64,000 nt of DNA from Polysphondylium violaceum (GCA_000277445.1 AJWJ01000019.1:1-64000), one strand, 5' to 3'; positions 47,564 to 59,596 are shown, counted from the stretch's first letter. Program-made: numbers and translations. The notes: generated from the sequence alone by a model not told the origin.

Positions 47564-50243
47564 CTATTGTTGATCAACAAGAGGAGGTTGGGTAAATGTG
47601 ACATTCAAGATAAATGAGGATGTTTGGGGAGTGGTTAATAAAACAGGGGTGTTTTCAAAATCAAAGACAAAGGGTAATCGAATAGAGTGGAGATGAGATT
47701 TTGTGAGGGCAAACGAGTCCATGGTGTAGCTCCACACGTCACACGGTTGTTTTTCAGATTGATAGATCTCGATGGTGGGCTTGATGGTGACAGTCTTGTC
47801 AATGTCGGTCGTGAGATAGACACGCGAGAGTTGCGAATAATAGTTGCAGTCAGATGCGGGGCATTTCTCCAACATGAGTCGTTGGTAAAATACCTGGATT
47901 TCGGCAGGATTACGATGTTTGATAAAGAATTTCTTTGATCGCTTTCGCTCGATAAAACGGTGGCCGGTGGGACACTGGTACTCGTACGAGAGGTAGTTTT
48001 GCGCATCGAGTGGGGGCCGTTGGCTGTAGACCGTGGGAATCTTTTTGATCTCCCAGTCTTGGAGATTGAGTTCATTGTTGATAAAGAAGGCGGGCTCCAT
48101 TTCCGCGGGAGGCTTGCGCACTGCGCCATAGTCGAGCACGCTGAACCAGGGGAAGGGGGTGGTGTACTGGATGCTCGAGTTGCTCTTGGAGGGGTGAAAC
48201 AAGAGCTGGGTGTTGGATATCTTGAGCAGGGGTGTGTCGAGGCAGCAGGGCTGCATGTAAAACAAGAGATTGCCAAACTCTATCTCAAAGATATCTTCTC
48301 GAATGGATGTTGTCCGTCCACAGTTGCACGTTGCCCTAGTACGATATCCCGACGAGTGGGGACGTTCGTCTGTGTGCTCCTTCATGATTGAGGGGATAAT
48401 TGGCTGGGTGGGTGGTGGCAGAATGGAGCCGGGTAGAGGCGGAATGATGTGGGTTTTCAAGGTACATATTCTGCCAGTGGCACTCTCGGCCTCGCATATC
48501 TTTCGTCCGCGTCTCCATATTTGGTCGCAATCGTTTCGAAGGCTTTGAATAAAGGTCTCTAGGGCGGGTCCATTGGCATTCAAACACAGGTACTTTATGG
48601 CCTTGTTGAGACGACTCTGATGGATCTTGGCCCCATAGGTCAGGGGCAGAGTCGTGTCGCTGTACTGCTCCAAGGCCCACTTGGTGTGCATCGAACACGT
48701 CTTGCTTGAGAACCGTAGGTTGGGGGAATATGTAAAGCTGCTAAACATAGTAGAGGTATCGAGGGCCAAGGAAAGTCTCTCCAAATACTCTTTCCACACT
48801 CTAAACGAAGTAAACTCCAACTCGAGCGAATGCATAGAGTTTTTAAAGGCCTTGATGAAAAGAAGAGGCACATTGTGACTGGTCGACTCGTACGATCCCA
48901 CCAACTGATTAAAGTACTTGAGTTGCTTATTAAACGGCACACTCGAGTAGGATGCTGTCTTGTTTGAGCTGATCAACGCCTTTATGGCACTGGTTGACAT
49001 TTGATACAACCTAATCAATCTAACAAAAGGTTTACTCGTCTCTACAAAAAACAATGGTTGTTGGTTGGCGTCTAATTTCCTTATGCCGGCATTCCCTCCA
49101 CATCCACTAATCGTATGAAACAGTTGATTGTGTTTCAATAGTATCGTAGCCTGTTTCTTTAAAGATTCCTCCAACTTAAGATGCGATGCTCTTTCATAGT
49201 TTTCCGTTAAATCCTTTACTAAAAACATTTGTAGCATTGGTATTGTTTTACCAACACTAAGAAATGAAAAAGGTTCAGGAATCGATGTTGGTAGTACTAA
49301 ATGATTATTCTTTAAATACTTTAATATCTTGAATAAATTAAAATACTCCAACTTTAATGTCAAACTTTCAAATATAACCTGTTATTTATTTTCTATATAT
49401 TAGTTTTTGTTCATCCTTTCATTCTGTTATACAACGCGATACATACAAATACAATATTACAAATATTAAATAAAAGTAAAAGGGATTTTAGATAAACAAC
49501 TTCACTGTCTTCTAACCATTTTTCAACATCCTGTAATATAGATAGATAGCTTATTAATAATTTAGTGTAATAATGGTGATGACATTAACAATGATACACT
49601 TACATATGGACTAACATTTTTAATACCATTCCAGACATCAGTAAATACTTTAGTATCATTAAAAGAATTTAAATTTATATATACATTTTGGTTTTCCTTG
49701 TTATGATACATTTCAAATCTAATTGTCTCCTCTGGTGTATGTTTATTGAATTGAATATTTAATTCCTTTTATTATACATGCATGTCTATTAATATAAACT
49801 ATTATATATCATATGATGATAGATAAATATCTATCGCCAAAGAAACAACATACATGAAACTGTGAACTTTCAACCATTCTATTTAAAAATAGAGATTTAC
49901 CTCTACTAGAGTCTCCTATCACACCAATAACACATGTTGGTTTAAAATCAGGATCATTATTATTATTATTATTATTATTATTGTTATTACTATTACCACT
50001 ATTATTAATTGTTGTGTTATTTGTTATCTTATTTGATGATTCATTGTTACTGTTAGGTGCTGCTGTTGATGATGATGTAGTATTTGTATTTGAACTCACT
50101 GAATCAGTACCAATAATATGAATTGGATCAGACGATGACGATGAGGAAGACGAATACTTGGGCACATAAACCACTTTAGTACCCGTTGTTCTTTTCCTTT
50201 CTTTTAAAGAATAAACCTTATTTGTTGCTATTGTTTCATTCAT
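47564..50243 (-). CDS. smg8: Nonsense-mediated decay factor SMG8, 4 exons
   Basis: Exons 50243..49854, 49765..49604, 49530..49447 and 49378..47564 join in phase 0 to 816 residues (human about 990). The N-terminal G-like domain carries CVIGVIGDSSRGKSLFLNRM, then a helix YLKSLLLLFNICNIVF like the LLLF-x-CH-I stretch of SMG8. The long helical stalk follows. The C-terminus has Cys-rich modules: ATCNCGRTTS, PCCLDTP, and YQCPTGHRFIERKR with KCPASDCNY, typical of SMG8. With SMG9 it restrains the SMG1 kinase that phosphorylates UPF1. Asn/Ser repeats (about 49960-50110) interrupt the G-like domain. The middle of exon 4 (about 47950-48700) is unusually GC-rich for this window. Confidence 0.9.
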
Positions 50244-52057
50244 TCATTCATCAATAACTTTTTTATAGGTGGTGTTTTTATTTTGAACAAAAAAAAGAGT
50301 AAAGAAAAACATATGTGCGCAACACCATGATCACACAATTTTCGCGCAGAATGAAAAAAAAATTAAAAAAATTAAAAAAAAGAAAAAGAGTATCTTGTGG
50401 TTAAGGATATGATTTAAGGAACAATAGAATTCCATACTCCCAAGCTAAAACCTCTAATCAATTCTTTAATTATTAAGTATTGAATTTAAAGGAAACAAAT
50501 AAAAAATTAAAGAATCAATAATCCCGAGGAGGATTCAATTCACCAAGAATCTCCCTCCACTGTTCAATGGGGAGAGCTTGAATCACCCCATCATTTTCAA
50601 CTCACACGCACTTTCTTATCTTTGTTGATCCCAACAATCAAAAAACACACCCACAGTGTCAAAACACACACACCACACACCACACACATTCATTTGTTCA
50701 AAACACGCTCACACACCGATATTACCCCCAATTGATTTCGGGATTTATAGTATTTTCCCATGGGTAGACAATAGTAAATCATTTTATCCATAGCAAAAAA
50801 ATTTAACTTAAATTTTCAACATCTTACAAATTTATTTTATCAAATTTGTATATTACTACAAATGCGACACACACCACCACACGCTCCATCACATCTCACA
50901 AAATACATGTGTGCTATACACCCTCCACACTTTTCTATTACCCGAATTAAAAATACAACAAAAGGTAATCGTATATCTAGGATAACTGTGTGTTTATAAA
51001 ATAATTAATGATGTGGGTGTGGGGTGGGTGTGAGTCTGTTGTTTTTCGTGTTTGTATATCATGATATAAAATGTGGGTAAAATAGTAAAAAAACACATTT
51101 TATGTATTTGTATAATTTGTATAAAATATATAGACATATATGTGTATGTATATCATGCACATTATATACAAGTATACAAAGATATACTTTGGTAGTAGAA
51201 GTGGTGGTGGTAGTGTGGTGGTGTTTTTAATTTATGATGTGGTGGTGTAATTCTAGTTTCTATTGTTATAAATATATAAATGGATGTGGCAAAAAACATA
51301 TAAATTTAATTTACTCTTACCCCCCAATTTATAAACACCCACCAACACCACACACTCACACACAAACAACAACAACAACAACACACTTTTTGGTAGTATG
51401 ATTTCAAAAAATAAAAAGATTTAAAATGAGTGGATGACCTTTACGGTTCAAACAAAATCTTATCAAACAATAAACACCCTTCCCTCTTTTTTTACCCTTC
51501 CCTGATCTCAACCTCCTAAAATTATCAAACCCTCTCAACAAACTCACCACATTATCAAAATATTCATTCACACACAAACACACACACCCACTCACCACTT
51601 TTACCCCAAAAACACACACTATTATTAAGGTGTGAGAATTGATACTCACTCACTCAATTTATTGTTGTTGATGTGTTTTATCATCCATCCCCTCTTTTTG
51701 AATTTCTATTTTAGAGTATTTAGTGACATACAATAAAAAATAAAAAAATACAATATAAATATTAAATCACCATCATTTCATTTTTAAATTTAAAAAGTAA
51801 AGCTATTAGACATCAAAAAAACATTTTTATTTATTTGTTGTATTCTACCTCTTTTATATTTTTATTTTAAATTTGTTTTTTTTTGTCAACACCATTAATT
51901 TCCAATCTCTAATCTTCTAAAATATAAATATAATAATACTACTACTACTATTATTATACATATTTAAATTATTTGATTGATTTTATCTTTATCTTTTACC
52001 AATTTTCTATATCTAAAATTTTTTTATTTTTCCAAATCCAAATATTTTCAATCAAAA
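50244..52057. promoter_or_regulatory. Long divergent spacer SMG8 / zinc-finger gene
   Basis: 1.8 kb without a supported gene. It has many CA/CCA-rich patches (about 50640-50720, 50865-50940, 51345-51385, 51565-51620) and GT-rich ones (about 51010-51060, 51195-51250). An imperfect hairpin lies at 50532..50584: GATTCAA/TTGAATC outer and TCTCCC/GGGAGA inner arms. The 81-codon minus frame at 51404 is not convincing. The length suggests a complex control region. Confidence 0.4.
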
Positions 52058-52687
52058 ATGGTATTTTTAAATAATAATAATAATAATAATAATAACAATA
52101 ATAATAATAATAATAATAATGTACCACCACCAACACAACCACTTCGTCCTCAATGTCAACAAGAATTAATGGAAGACGACCATTTAGTTCCAATTGCTTG
52201 TGCATTATCTCCCCTTTCATCTCCATCTTTAAATTTTAGTTCTCTTTCAATATATAGTAATAAAATTGGAAAATTATCATCGTCGTTAGAGTCATCGACA
52301 TTATCTCCAAATACATCAAATAGTAGCAATAGTAATAATAATAACAATAATAACGAACCACAACATGTAATTTATCCACCACCTTTAAATATTTCTGGAG
52401 AAGAAAAAATTCAATATACAATCAAAAAAACATGTTCCTTTTTCAAAAAAGGAAGCAACAACAACGATTCGTCATCATCCAAGAAATCAAATGCAAGTTG
52501 TTCAGTTTGTTCTAGAGTTATTTATAAATATATTATCAGCGCAAACAACAAGAACCAGTTATTCCAAAAATCCATTGGCACCAAATGTAGTCAATGCCAC
52601 AAAACTGTTTGCAACAAATGCTGTTGTGGTGTATCAAGATCTTGCCAATCGTGTAACAAGAAAAAGACTTCCATCTTTGTTTGTTAA
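52058..52687 (+). CDS. Small zinc-finger protein with poly-Asn N-terminus
   Basis: From ATG 52058 to the stop at 52687, 209 residues. After MVFL comes a run of 17 Asn, then Ser/Asn-rich sequence. The C-terminal domain has paired cysteines: CSVC, then KCSQC, VCNKCC, and SCQSC, spaced like a degenerate FYVE/rabphilin-type (treble-clef) finger. It lacks the basic RRHHC lipid-binding motif, so protein binding is more likely (inference). Just past the stop, 52709..52783 reads in the same frame as ETDPTPSRASFHFPIPK and on, preceded by TTTAG. A splice from 52630 (gtatca) or a 30-nt one from 52678 would join it, so alternative C-termini are possible. Confidence 0.6.
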   Translation: MVFLNNNNNNNNNNNNNNNNNVPPPTQPLRPQCQQELMEDDHLVPIACALSPLSSPSLNFSSLSIYSNKIGKLSSSLESSTLSPNTSNSSNSNNNNNNNEPQHVIYPPPLNISGEEKIQYTIKKTCSFFKKGSNNNDSSSSKKSNASCSVCSRVIYKYIISANNKNQLFQKSIGTKCSQCHKTVCNKCCCGVSRSCQSCNKKKTSIFVC

Positions 52688-53191
52688 TATGTGTTATTGT
52701 TTATTTAGGAAACCGATCCTACTCCATCCAGAGCTAGTTTTCATTTTCCAATACCAAAAATATTAGAAAATAAAAAAAACTGATAGTCAATAATAATAAA
52801 AATAGTAGTATATGTTGTTGTATTACAACACATATTTCCAATGATTTCTAATTATAGATATTAAATATTAATTTGTCGCCTTTTTATTTTCTTTTTTTTT
52901 TTTTTTCTTTTTTATTTTCCATTAACAGAAAATTTCAATTGATGATCTAGTATACAAATAAATTAGAAAAGCTAACAGTTTTAAAATTACACTATTTCTA
53001 ATTGTATCCAATATTTTTTTTTGTTTCACATTGCTATTGAGTTGATTTTTTTTTTACATAAATAATTTTTCATTAAAATTCCTTCCTTTATCTATTCCAC
53101 TACTATTCCTACTACTATTACTACTTTTATCTCTTTCTCTATCTCTATTCAAACAAACTACTATATTATTATTGTTGTTACTAACTATAAA
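52688..53191. other. Convergent 3' spacer (zinc-finger gene / WIP)
   Basis: About 500 bp. The first 96 bp may hold a spliced C-terminal exon of the zinc-finger gene; the remainder is AT-rich with T runs near 52890 and 53045. No further gene. Confidence 0.4.
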
Positions 53192-54609
53192 TTAACGAGG
53201 TGGAAGTGCGGGAGGAGGTCTAGATGCACCACCAGGGGGCATAGGTCTATCGGGCTTGGGAGGAGGGGCACCGTTTACTGGACGTGGTCCAGGTGGAGGT
53301 GGAGGACCTCCCATCGAAGTAGTGGGTGGTCTAACGGGTTTAGGTGGTGGACCACCGGGACTACCAGAAGGATGACCTGGAACAGGAGGTGGACCGGGTC
53401 TAGTGGCACCGGGTGGTGGTGGAGTGGGTCGAGCGCCACCAGGAGGTGGACGAGGTGGCATTTTTCCACCGGCAGGACCACCAGGAGGAGGTGGACCGCC
53501 CCCATTCATTGGTGGACGAGGACCACCTGGTATGGGTGGTTGTTGGGGTGGACCGCCACCAGGGGCTTGTGGAGGTGGTGGACGAGCTGGCATCTTGCCA
53601 CCAGCAGGTGTATGTGGAGGTGGACGTGGGCCACCTGGTAATGGGGCTGATGGACGTGGTCCATTGGTGTGAGGTGGCACAGGGGGTGCACCATTTGCGT
53701 GGTGTGGTGGAACGGGTGGTGGTCCATTTGCATGGGGTGGTGGTACAGGTTTATTGACGGGTGGTGTAGAGATTGGACGATTGATTTGTGAAACTGGTCT
53801 AGGTGGGGTTGTAGATGATGGTGGTATGGGTGGTGCAGAGTGATTTGGTACTCCTGGTGCCTTATTCACCACTGGTAATTTAATAGTTGTACCTGTATTT
53901 TTTCCACTTGGATAATTTTTAATAGCTCCTCTAAAATTGGGTGGTGGTGGTAATTCATTTATTGAACGAAATGACCATCTATCTGATCCATCATAAAGGT
54001 CTGTATATATTGAAAAAAGTGAAAATATTAGTTTTTGTTTGTAACTTTTCATTGATATCAATCAACCACATCATAAGATGTAAAAGTTTAATTACCATTT
54101 GAATCTTGTTGCATATTGTATATAGAGTTTCTTGATGAAGTGTGTTGAATGGGTGGAGGTGGTGGATTTCTAGAAATAATTTGAGGTGGTTGAGGTTTAT
54201 GAACGGGTATTGGTGGTGGAGGTGTTGGGTGTTGTTGTTGAATTATACTGTTTCGATTGGGTGATGGTGGGAGTGGTGCTGGATGAGATGGTAGTGAAAC
54301 ACTATTTCGATTATGTGGTGGTGCTGCTGGTGGTGCTGGCCTACTTGATGGGGTTGGCTGCGATGTTGGTGGAGGTGGTGGACGATGTGGTGATGTTGGG
54401 GGTGGTGGTTGTTGTGGTTGTCTTGATGGTAGTGAAGGTACTCCTCCTGGAAATAATCCTCCTCTAGATGCTGTTGAAGCTGATGATGCTGATGATGCTG
54501 ATGAACTTGAAGAACCTGCTACTAAAGGTGAACTTCTATCATTAGTCTCTGCTTTTTTTAACTTTTTTCCTTGTTGAATCTGTGATAATAATCCTGATCT
54601 ATCTCCCAT
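53192..54609 (-). CDS. wipA: WASP-interacting protein WIP/verprolin, 2 exons
   Basis: Exons 54609..54096 and 54000..53192 (95-bp intron) encode 440 residues. The N-terminus MGDRSGLLSQIQQGKKLKKA is a WH2 actin-binding motif with the LKKx basic patch. Proline-rich tracts bind profilin and SH3 domains. At the exon 2 start, DRWSFRSINELPPPPNFRG is the WASP EVH1/WH1-binding motif (compare WIP's RWxF-x-Pro core). In animals this motif lies near the C-terminus, but here about 250 residues of Pro/Gly repeats follow it. The protein stabilises WASP and shapes Arp2/3-driven actin. The gene symbol is by analogy with D. discoideum. Confidence 0.87.
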
Positions 54610-56279
54610 CTTTTCAAATTTCAGTTAGTATTTTTACTAATTTATAAAAGATGATGACGACGACAAAAAATATATAGAATGGCACCAAACGGTATCAAAA
54701 AAAAATGAAAAAAAAGACTTGTTAAAAAAAAAAAATAGAAAAAAAGAAAAAAAAAGAAAAGAAAAGAAAAAAAAGAAAAAAAAATCTTGAAAAAACAGAA
54801 ATAAGATGTGCATAATTATCACTCATTCTTTGAACTAATATCCTGTCTATATCACCTATATTATTTGTATTCTTGATTAAACTGTTGTGATGAGAGGTAT
54901 ATTATTTGTTGACTTTCCTATAACTATAATTGCTATTGTTACTGTTATTGTATCTCTGTAAAGACCTCTACCTAAATCCTAAACTATTGGCTTCATATCT
55001 TTGACAAAGTGTGTCATATCTACCATTTCCATTTAATTCTAGAATCACACATTTTATGTTGTATGCTGCTAAACTGGTTGACTAAAATGATAATAACGTA
55101 ACAATAAACGAAAATAAAAGATAATCGTATGGTGTGTATAACTACATAAACCAAAAGGTACACGAGTGGATGATTGTTTTAAAAAAAAAAACTTTGATGG
55201 TGAAGAAGAGATACTTACACAACACAATAAATGTTGTACTTTGAAATATATGTATTACTATCTATCGAGATGAAGTATCAGTTGAATACTTGTGTTCTAA
55301 TTGATTGAAACAAATGATAAAAGGTATTAGTCTATTTATTATTTGCTTTGCTTGTGTATATGTTGGAGGAGCATAAAAAAATAAAAAAAAAAAAAAAAAA
55401 AAGTAGGTAGCGCTAAAAATTATAATTTTAGATATTATTTAATATCCGAAAATGGGATAGAGTATATATATAACTTTTATATAAAGTAACCCTCATACAA
55501 AGAGACTAAGCGATCAAAGCACACCTTACCTTGTTGTTGTTTTATATCGACACCACAAGGGAGTATGTGTTTTTGTAGTAGTATTGATAATTTGTGGTCT
55601 TCACAACAATGTTATAACTTTATGTTGGGGTGGGCAGTTTGGGAATTTTTTTTTTATCCAAAAATTGAAAAAAAAAAAATAGAAAAAAAATTTAAAATTT
55701 TTGTATTCAGATATTCAAGGAAACAAAAAATGCATGAGAGCCAGCCAAAAGATCACACTATTAGATAAAAGGACAGATATATAAAAATCATGTGTAATTG
55801 GGAATGGGAGTATTGAGCAACAGGAGTTTTAGACCTATCATACCCGCGTATTATGTATGAGAGTATCCAACACCTTGCGAGTGTGTGTAACAATGGAATT
55901 GATCTCTAATTTCAAATGATAAATATACAGATACATTGGCACAAATATCTTTGAACCACTCACTCTCACCAAGTTTTCACTCATCAATTCTGGAGTTGGT
56001 GTGTGAAAAAAAATAATATTCCAATTTTCTTCTTTTTTTTTTTTATTTTCTATTTTTTTTTTTTCTATTTTTTTTTTTTCTATTTTTTTTTCTTTCAATA
56101 TAAAGATATTTCTACTAATCATTTTTTTCACTTTATTTATAACATTTTATTTTTATTTATTCTGACGAGTGTGTTGTGTGTTGTGTGTGTATTGTACTTT
56201 AGTTTATTTAAAACAACACATTCTCTATATATATACAAACAAACAAACAAATAAATAAATAAATAAATAATACAACAAA
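54610..56279. promoter_or_regulatory. WIP / UBC12 divergent spacer with possible extra gene
   Basis: 1.67 kb. It contains A-rich runs near 54700-54785 and 55375-55403, CTATTTTTTTTT repeats near 56040-56095 and (AAAT)n before UBC12. At 54968..55081 there is a minus-strand coding-like exon, listed separately. Otherwise nothing coding-like is supported. Confidence 0.35.
54968..55081 (-). other. Possible terminal coding exon of an unidentified gene
   Basis: Preceded by TTTTAG, this frame runs 37 codons to a stop: STSLAAYNIKCVILELNGNG then RYDTLCQRYEANSLGFR. The composition is protein-like and unlike nearby noncoding DNA. Coding-like scraps upstream on the same strand (about 55195-55330, for example FNQLEHKYSTDTSSR) may be further exons, but I cannot connect a start codon. 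I do not recognise the product. Confidence 0.3.
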
Positions 56280-57237
56280 ATGTTCCGTATTAAAGAATTA
56301 CAAAAAAAGAAACAGGAACAACAAAAACAAGCAGAGGCAGCCGCTAATCCAACCAATGGTACTGCCCCTGCTGCTGAAGGTGAAACCCCAGCAACTGATG
56401 TAAAGAGACAAAACTCTAATGATCTCAAAGAAATTAGAAGACAAAAGTCTAAAGATAGTTACTTTTCTCTCAAAACCAAACAATCTTCTGAAACTGGTTC
56501 AACCAAAAGAGCCAATCCAGCAGAGTTGAGAGCTCAAAAAGGTATATATGTTTCATCCCATTATACTACTTGTAACACTCTAACAATCTTAATAATTTGA
56601 TAGATTTTATCACTACTCTTTCAATTATTATTGTTTTTGTTATAGTGTTACCTCTACTATCATTATCATATCAAAATACTAATGCTTTATCACTCTATAT
56701 AAAACACTAACCAATAGATATTGATGAAATGGAAGTTCCAACTGGTTGTAAAGTAAACTTTAAAGATACCAATGATATTTTAAATTTCACATTAGATATT
56801 ACACCAACTGATGGTATGCATTAGTATTAGTAGTATTAATATTGGTAGAACTCTTTTCATTCTAACATGTATATTTTATTACAAATATTTTAGGTTTATA
56901 TCAAGGTGCTACATTCCATTTCACTATTAATATTCCAACTACATATCCATACGACCCACCCAAAGTCCATTGTGACACTTTGGTTTATCATCCAAACATT
57001 GATTTAGAAGGTCATGTTTGTCTCAACATTCTTAGACAAGATTGGATGCCAGTATTGAATATTGGTACTGTTATTTTTGGTTTAATGACATTGTTTTTAG
57101 AACCAAATCCAGATGATCCATTAAACAAAGAAGCAGCACAATTAATGATCGATAATAGAAAGAGTTTTGAAGCAAATGTAAAACAATCATTACGTGGTGG
57201 TTATATAGCTGGTCGTACCTTTCCAAAATTGTTATAA
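56280..57237 (+). CDS. ube2m: NEDD8-conjugating enzyme UBC12 (UBE2M), 3 exons
   Basis: Exons 56280..56541, 56718..56813 and 56894..57237 give 233 residues. The start MFRIKELQKKK is the conserved UBC12 tail that docks the NEDD8 E1. The UBC fold has YPYDPPKVHC, then HPNIDLEGHVCLNIL with catalytic Cys about 162, RQDWMPVLNIGTVIFGL, and NPDDPLNKEAAQLM. It transfers NEDD8 to cullins. Compared with the usual about 180 residues, a linker of about 50 residues (Ala/Thr/Ser and a Lys-rich segment) separates the docking tail from the catalytic core. Confidence 0.94.
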
Positions 57238-58070
57238 AAATACTATAGTTTTATAAATTTTATTATTAAAACTTTTTCACTATTCCAATCCTCTCCATGT
57301 CTCTCCTTTTATTTTATTTTATTCTCATTAATAGGATAGTCGACACCAAAACCAATAATATAATCTAATATCTAATATCATCCCTCCCTTTTTCACTCCG
57401 TTCCTATTAGTCACCACTATTTACTTTTTCTTTGTCATTCAAGAATAGATACTCTATTTTCTAGAAAACAAAAAAATACTCATTATGAGATTTGGTACGA
57501 AAAAAGCCTTGTGACACATCATGAATCATGTGTTAAGGCTGTTCAAAATAAATTTCAAAAAAAAAAAAATTCAAAAAAAAAACCATTTCAAGACCTATAT
57601 GGCAATGAATTTACTTGTTATAGAAATAAATCCGGAAAATTCTCTATTTTTTACACTTTCCAAGATCTAGACAATTGACTTTTTTTTTTAAAATGCGACA
57701 ATTCAGTTAAAATGTTTTATTACACCAACCAATTTAAACTTTTTTTTTTACTCTTATAAGATAAACCAATAATTAACATATTTAATCAAAAGTAACTTTA
57801 TTTATCTAGGCGTTTTAGTTTTTATTTTTTTTATTTTCAAATATTTATTCAAAATTTTTTCACTCTCTCAGATATTAAAAGAAACAAAATCTCATTTTCT
57901 TTAAATTCTCATTCACTCATAATAATAAATAATCAAAAATTTATTATTAATGGTGTCACCAAATAACATAAATTCTCTTTTTTATTACAACAACAAATAT
58001 TAATAATAATAATAATAATTTAATAACAATACCACTATAAAATCAAATTTTACTATCAATACTACCAAAT
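57238..58070. other. Spacer downstream of UBC12
   Basis: 833 bp, AT-rich, with A runs (about 57558-57583) and TAATAATAA repeats just before the orphan gene. No coding-like frame is seen. Confidence 0.4.
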
Positions 58071-58388
58071 ATGACTTCAGCAAGTGATTATTGGGAAGAT
58101 CATCTTATCCCTTCTGTACTTTTTCCAACTATGGATTATGTATACAATAAATACTTTAAATCAAATAAAAATCAAATTGAAACAGGGAATCTCAAATCAT
58201 CAACATCTACACCAAAAACAAAGCAACAAGAATGTTCAAATGATTATTATCCATTAAGCAGGAATATTAAATTAAACAATAGTTGTAAATTAGATTTGCC
58301 AATAGAAGAAAATAGTAAAAACAGTCATAATACTATACCTCAATCAACATGTCCCCTTGTCAAAGTGTTTATCAATATGCATTTCTAA
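58071..58388 (+). CDS. Small orphan protein
   Basis: A 105-codon frame with a good start context (CAAATATG) and protein-like composition: MTSASDYWEDHLIPSVLFPT, then MDYVYNKYFKSNKNQ, a Ser/Thr/Lys linker and a short hydrophobic end (PLVKVFINMHF). No domain, signal peptide or membrane helix is recognised. It might be longer if spliced further downstream. Confidence 0.45.
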   Translation: MTSASDYWEDHLIPSVLFPTMDYVYNKYFKSNKNQIETGNLKSSTSTPKTKQQECSNDYYPLSRNIKLNNSCKLDLPIEENSKNSHNTIPQSTCPLVKVFINMHF

Positions 58389-58699
58389 ATTAATATTTAT
58401 CTTTCTTTTTTTTTCTCCAAAAAAAAAAAACAAATTCACAAATTTATCTAACTCTAAAAAAGAAGAATTTTCTTTTAATATATATTTATTACTACTTTAA
58501 AGTAAAATAGATCCTTTAAAAATAAAAACATAAATAATTATTTATGTATATCATGTCCAAATTTTATTTTTTTGGACAATACATCAAACCATTATTTGAA
58601 ATATTTATTTTAATTTCAAAATGCCAACTTTGTGTCTTTATTTGAATTGTTTATAAATAATAAAATATAATAATAATAATCTAAACAATAATTATATAT
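58389..58699. other. Convergent 3' spacer
   Basis: 311 bp between the orphan gene and the RRM gene stops; A runs and TAATAA repeats, no gene. Confidence 0.4.
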
Positions 58700-59543
58700 T
58701 TATTTTTTAAATGTAACTTGTATAACTTTACCATTCACAGATAGACCATTTATATTTGAAATGGCAGTGTAAGAGTCGGATAGAGTAACCATTCTCACAA
58801 ATCCATAGCCTTTGCACAGATTTGTCACGGGATCACGAATAATTTTTACACTGGCAATGGCACCACAAGGACTAAAAAGTCTGTAGAGCAAAGCGTCGTC
58901 GGCCTCTTGTGGAAGATTGAAAATGTATAGATTGGTTCGATCGTTTGAACCACCGGCTGTGGGAGCGCCGGTAGGAGTGCCTGTGCCTGTAGGCATGGCG
59001 GAAAGGAGGGGTGAATGGATGGTGGGAAGATTGGGTATGTTTTGGTAGTAGGCGGCTGTTTGGTAGAGCGAGTGATTGATGGGTGAGGCGGTGGGTGAGG
59101 GGTAGGGTGAAAAGCGATATTGTTGCTGTTGTTGTTGTTGCTGTCTTTGCATATTGACAACGGCTGACGATGATATAGATGAGCTAGATGGGATCATTCC
59201 CACGAGCTTTTGTTGCTGTTTTATACGTTTTTGTTTTTTCTCTTCTTCATTTTCTGCATACTTTACAATCAAGGGTCTCTCTGGGTCATGAAATATATAG
59301 CCGTTGAGAGCCTTGACTGATTTTGTCGCCGATTCTACTTGTTCAAAACGAACAAGTGCTTGGCCTCTGCTAGCATTGGTTGCAATGTCTAGTAACAACT
59401 TGGACTCTAGTACTGTTCCATAGGGTGAGAATAAAGAATTTAGGTCTTCAAGGGCAAAGTTAAGAGGCAATCCTTTTATATACACATTATTGCTTGTTTT
59501 TACCTGTTGTTGACTATCTTCATCTACTATTATATCATCTCTA

Positions 59544-59596
<53 letters not shown>

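Noticed and set aside
51404-51649. 81-codon minus-strand frame in the SMG8 spacer
   Set aside because: It comes from CA-rich repeats read on the other strand as Val/Cys; no start context or domain.
53372-53757. Overlapping plus-strand frames rich in Gly, Trp or Val opposite WIP
   Set aside because: They mirror the proline/glycine repeats of WIP; the composition is an artefact of CCN/GGN codons.
59540-59595. TTA trinucleotide microsatellite
   Set aside because: Not an independent element: it encodes the poly-Asn tract of the three-RRM protein.
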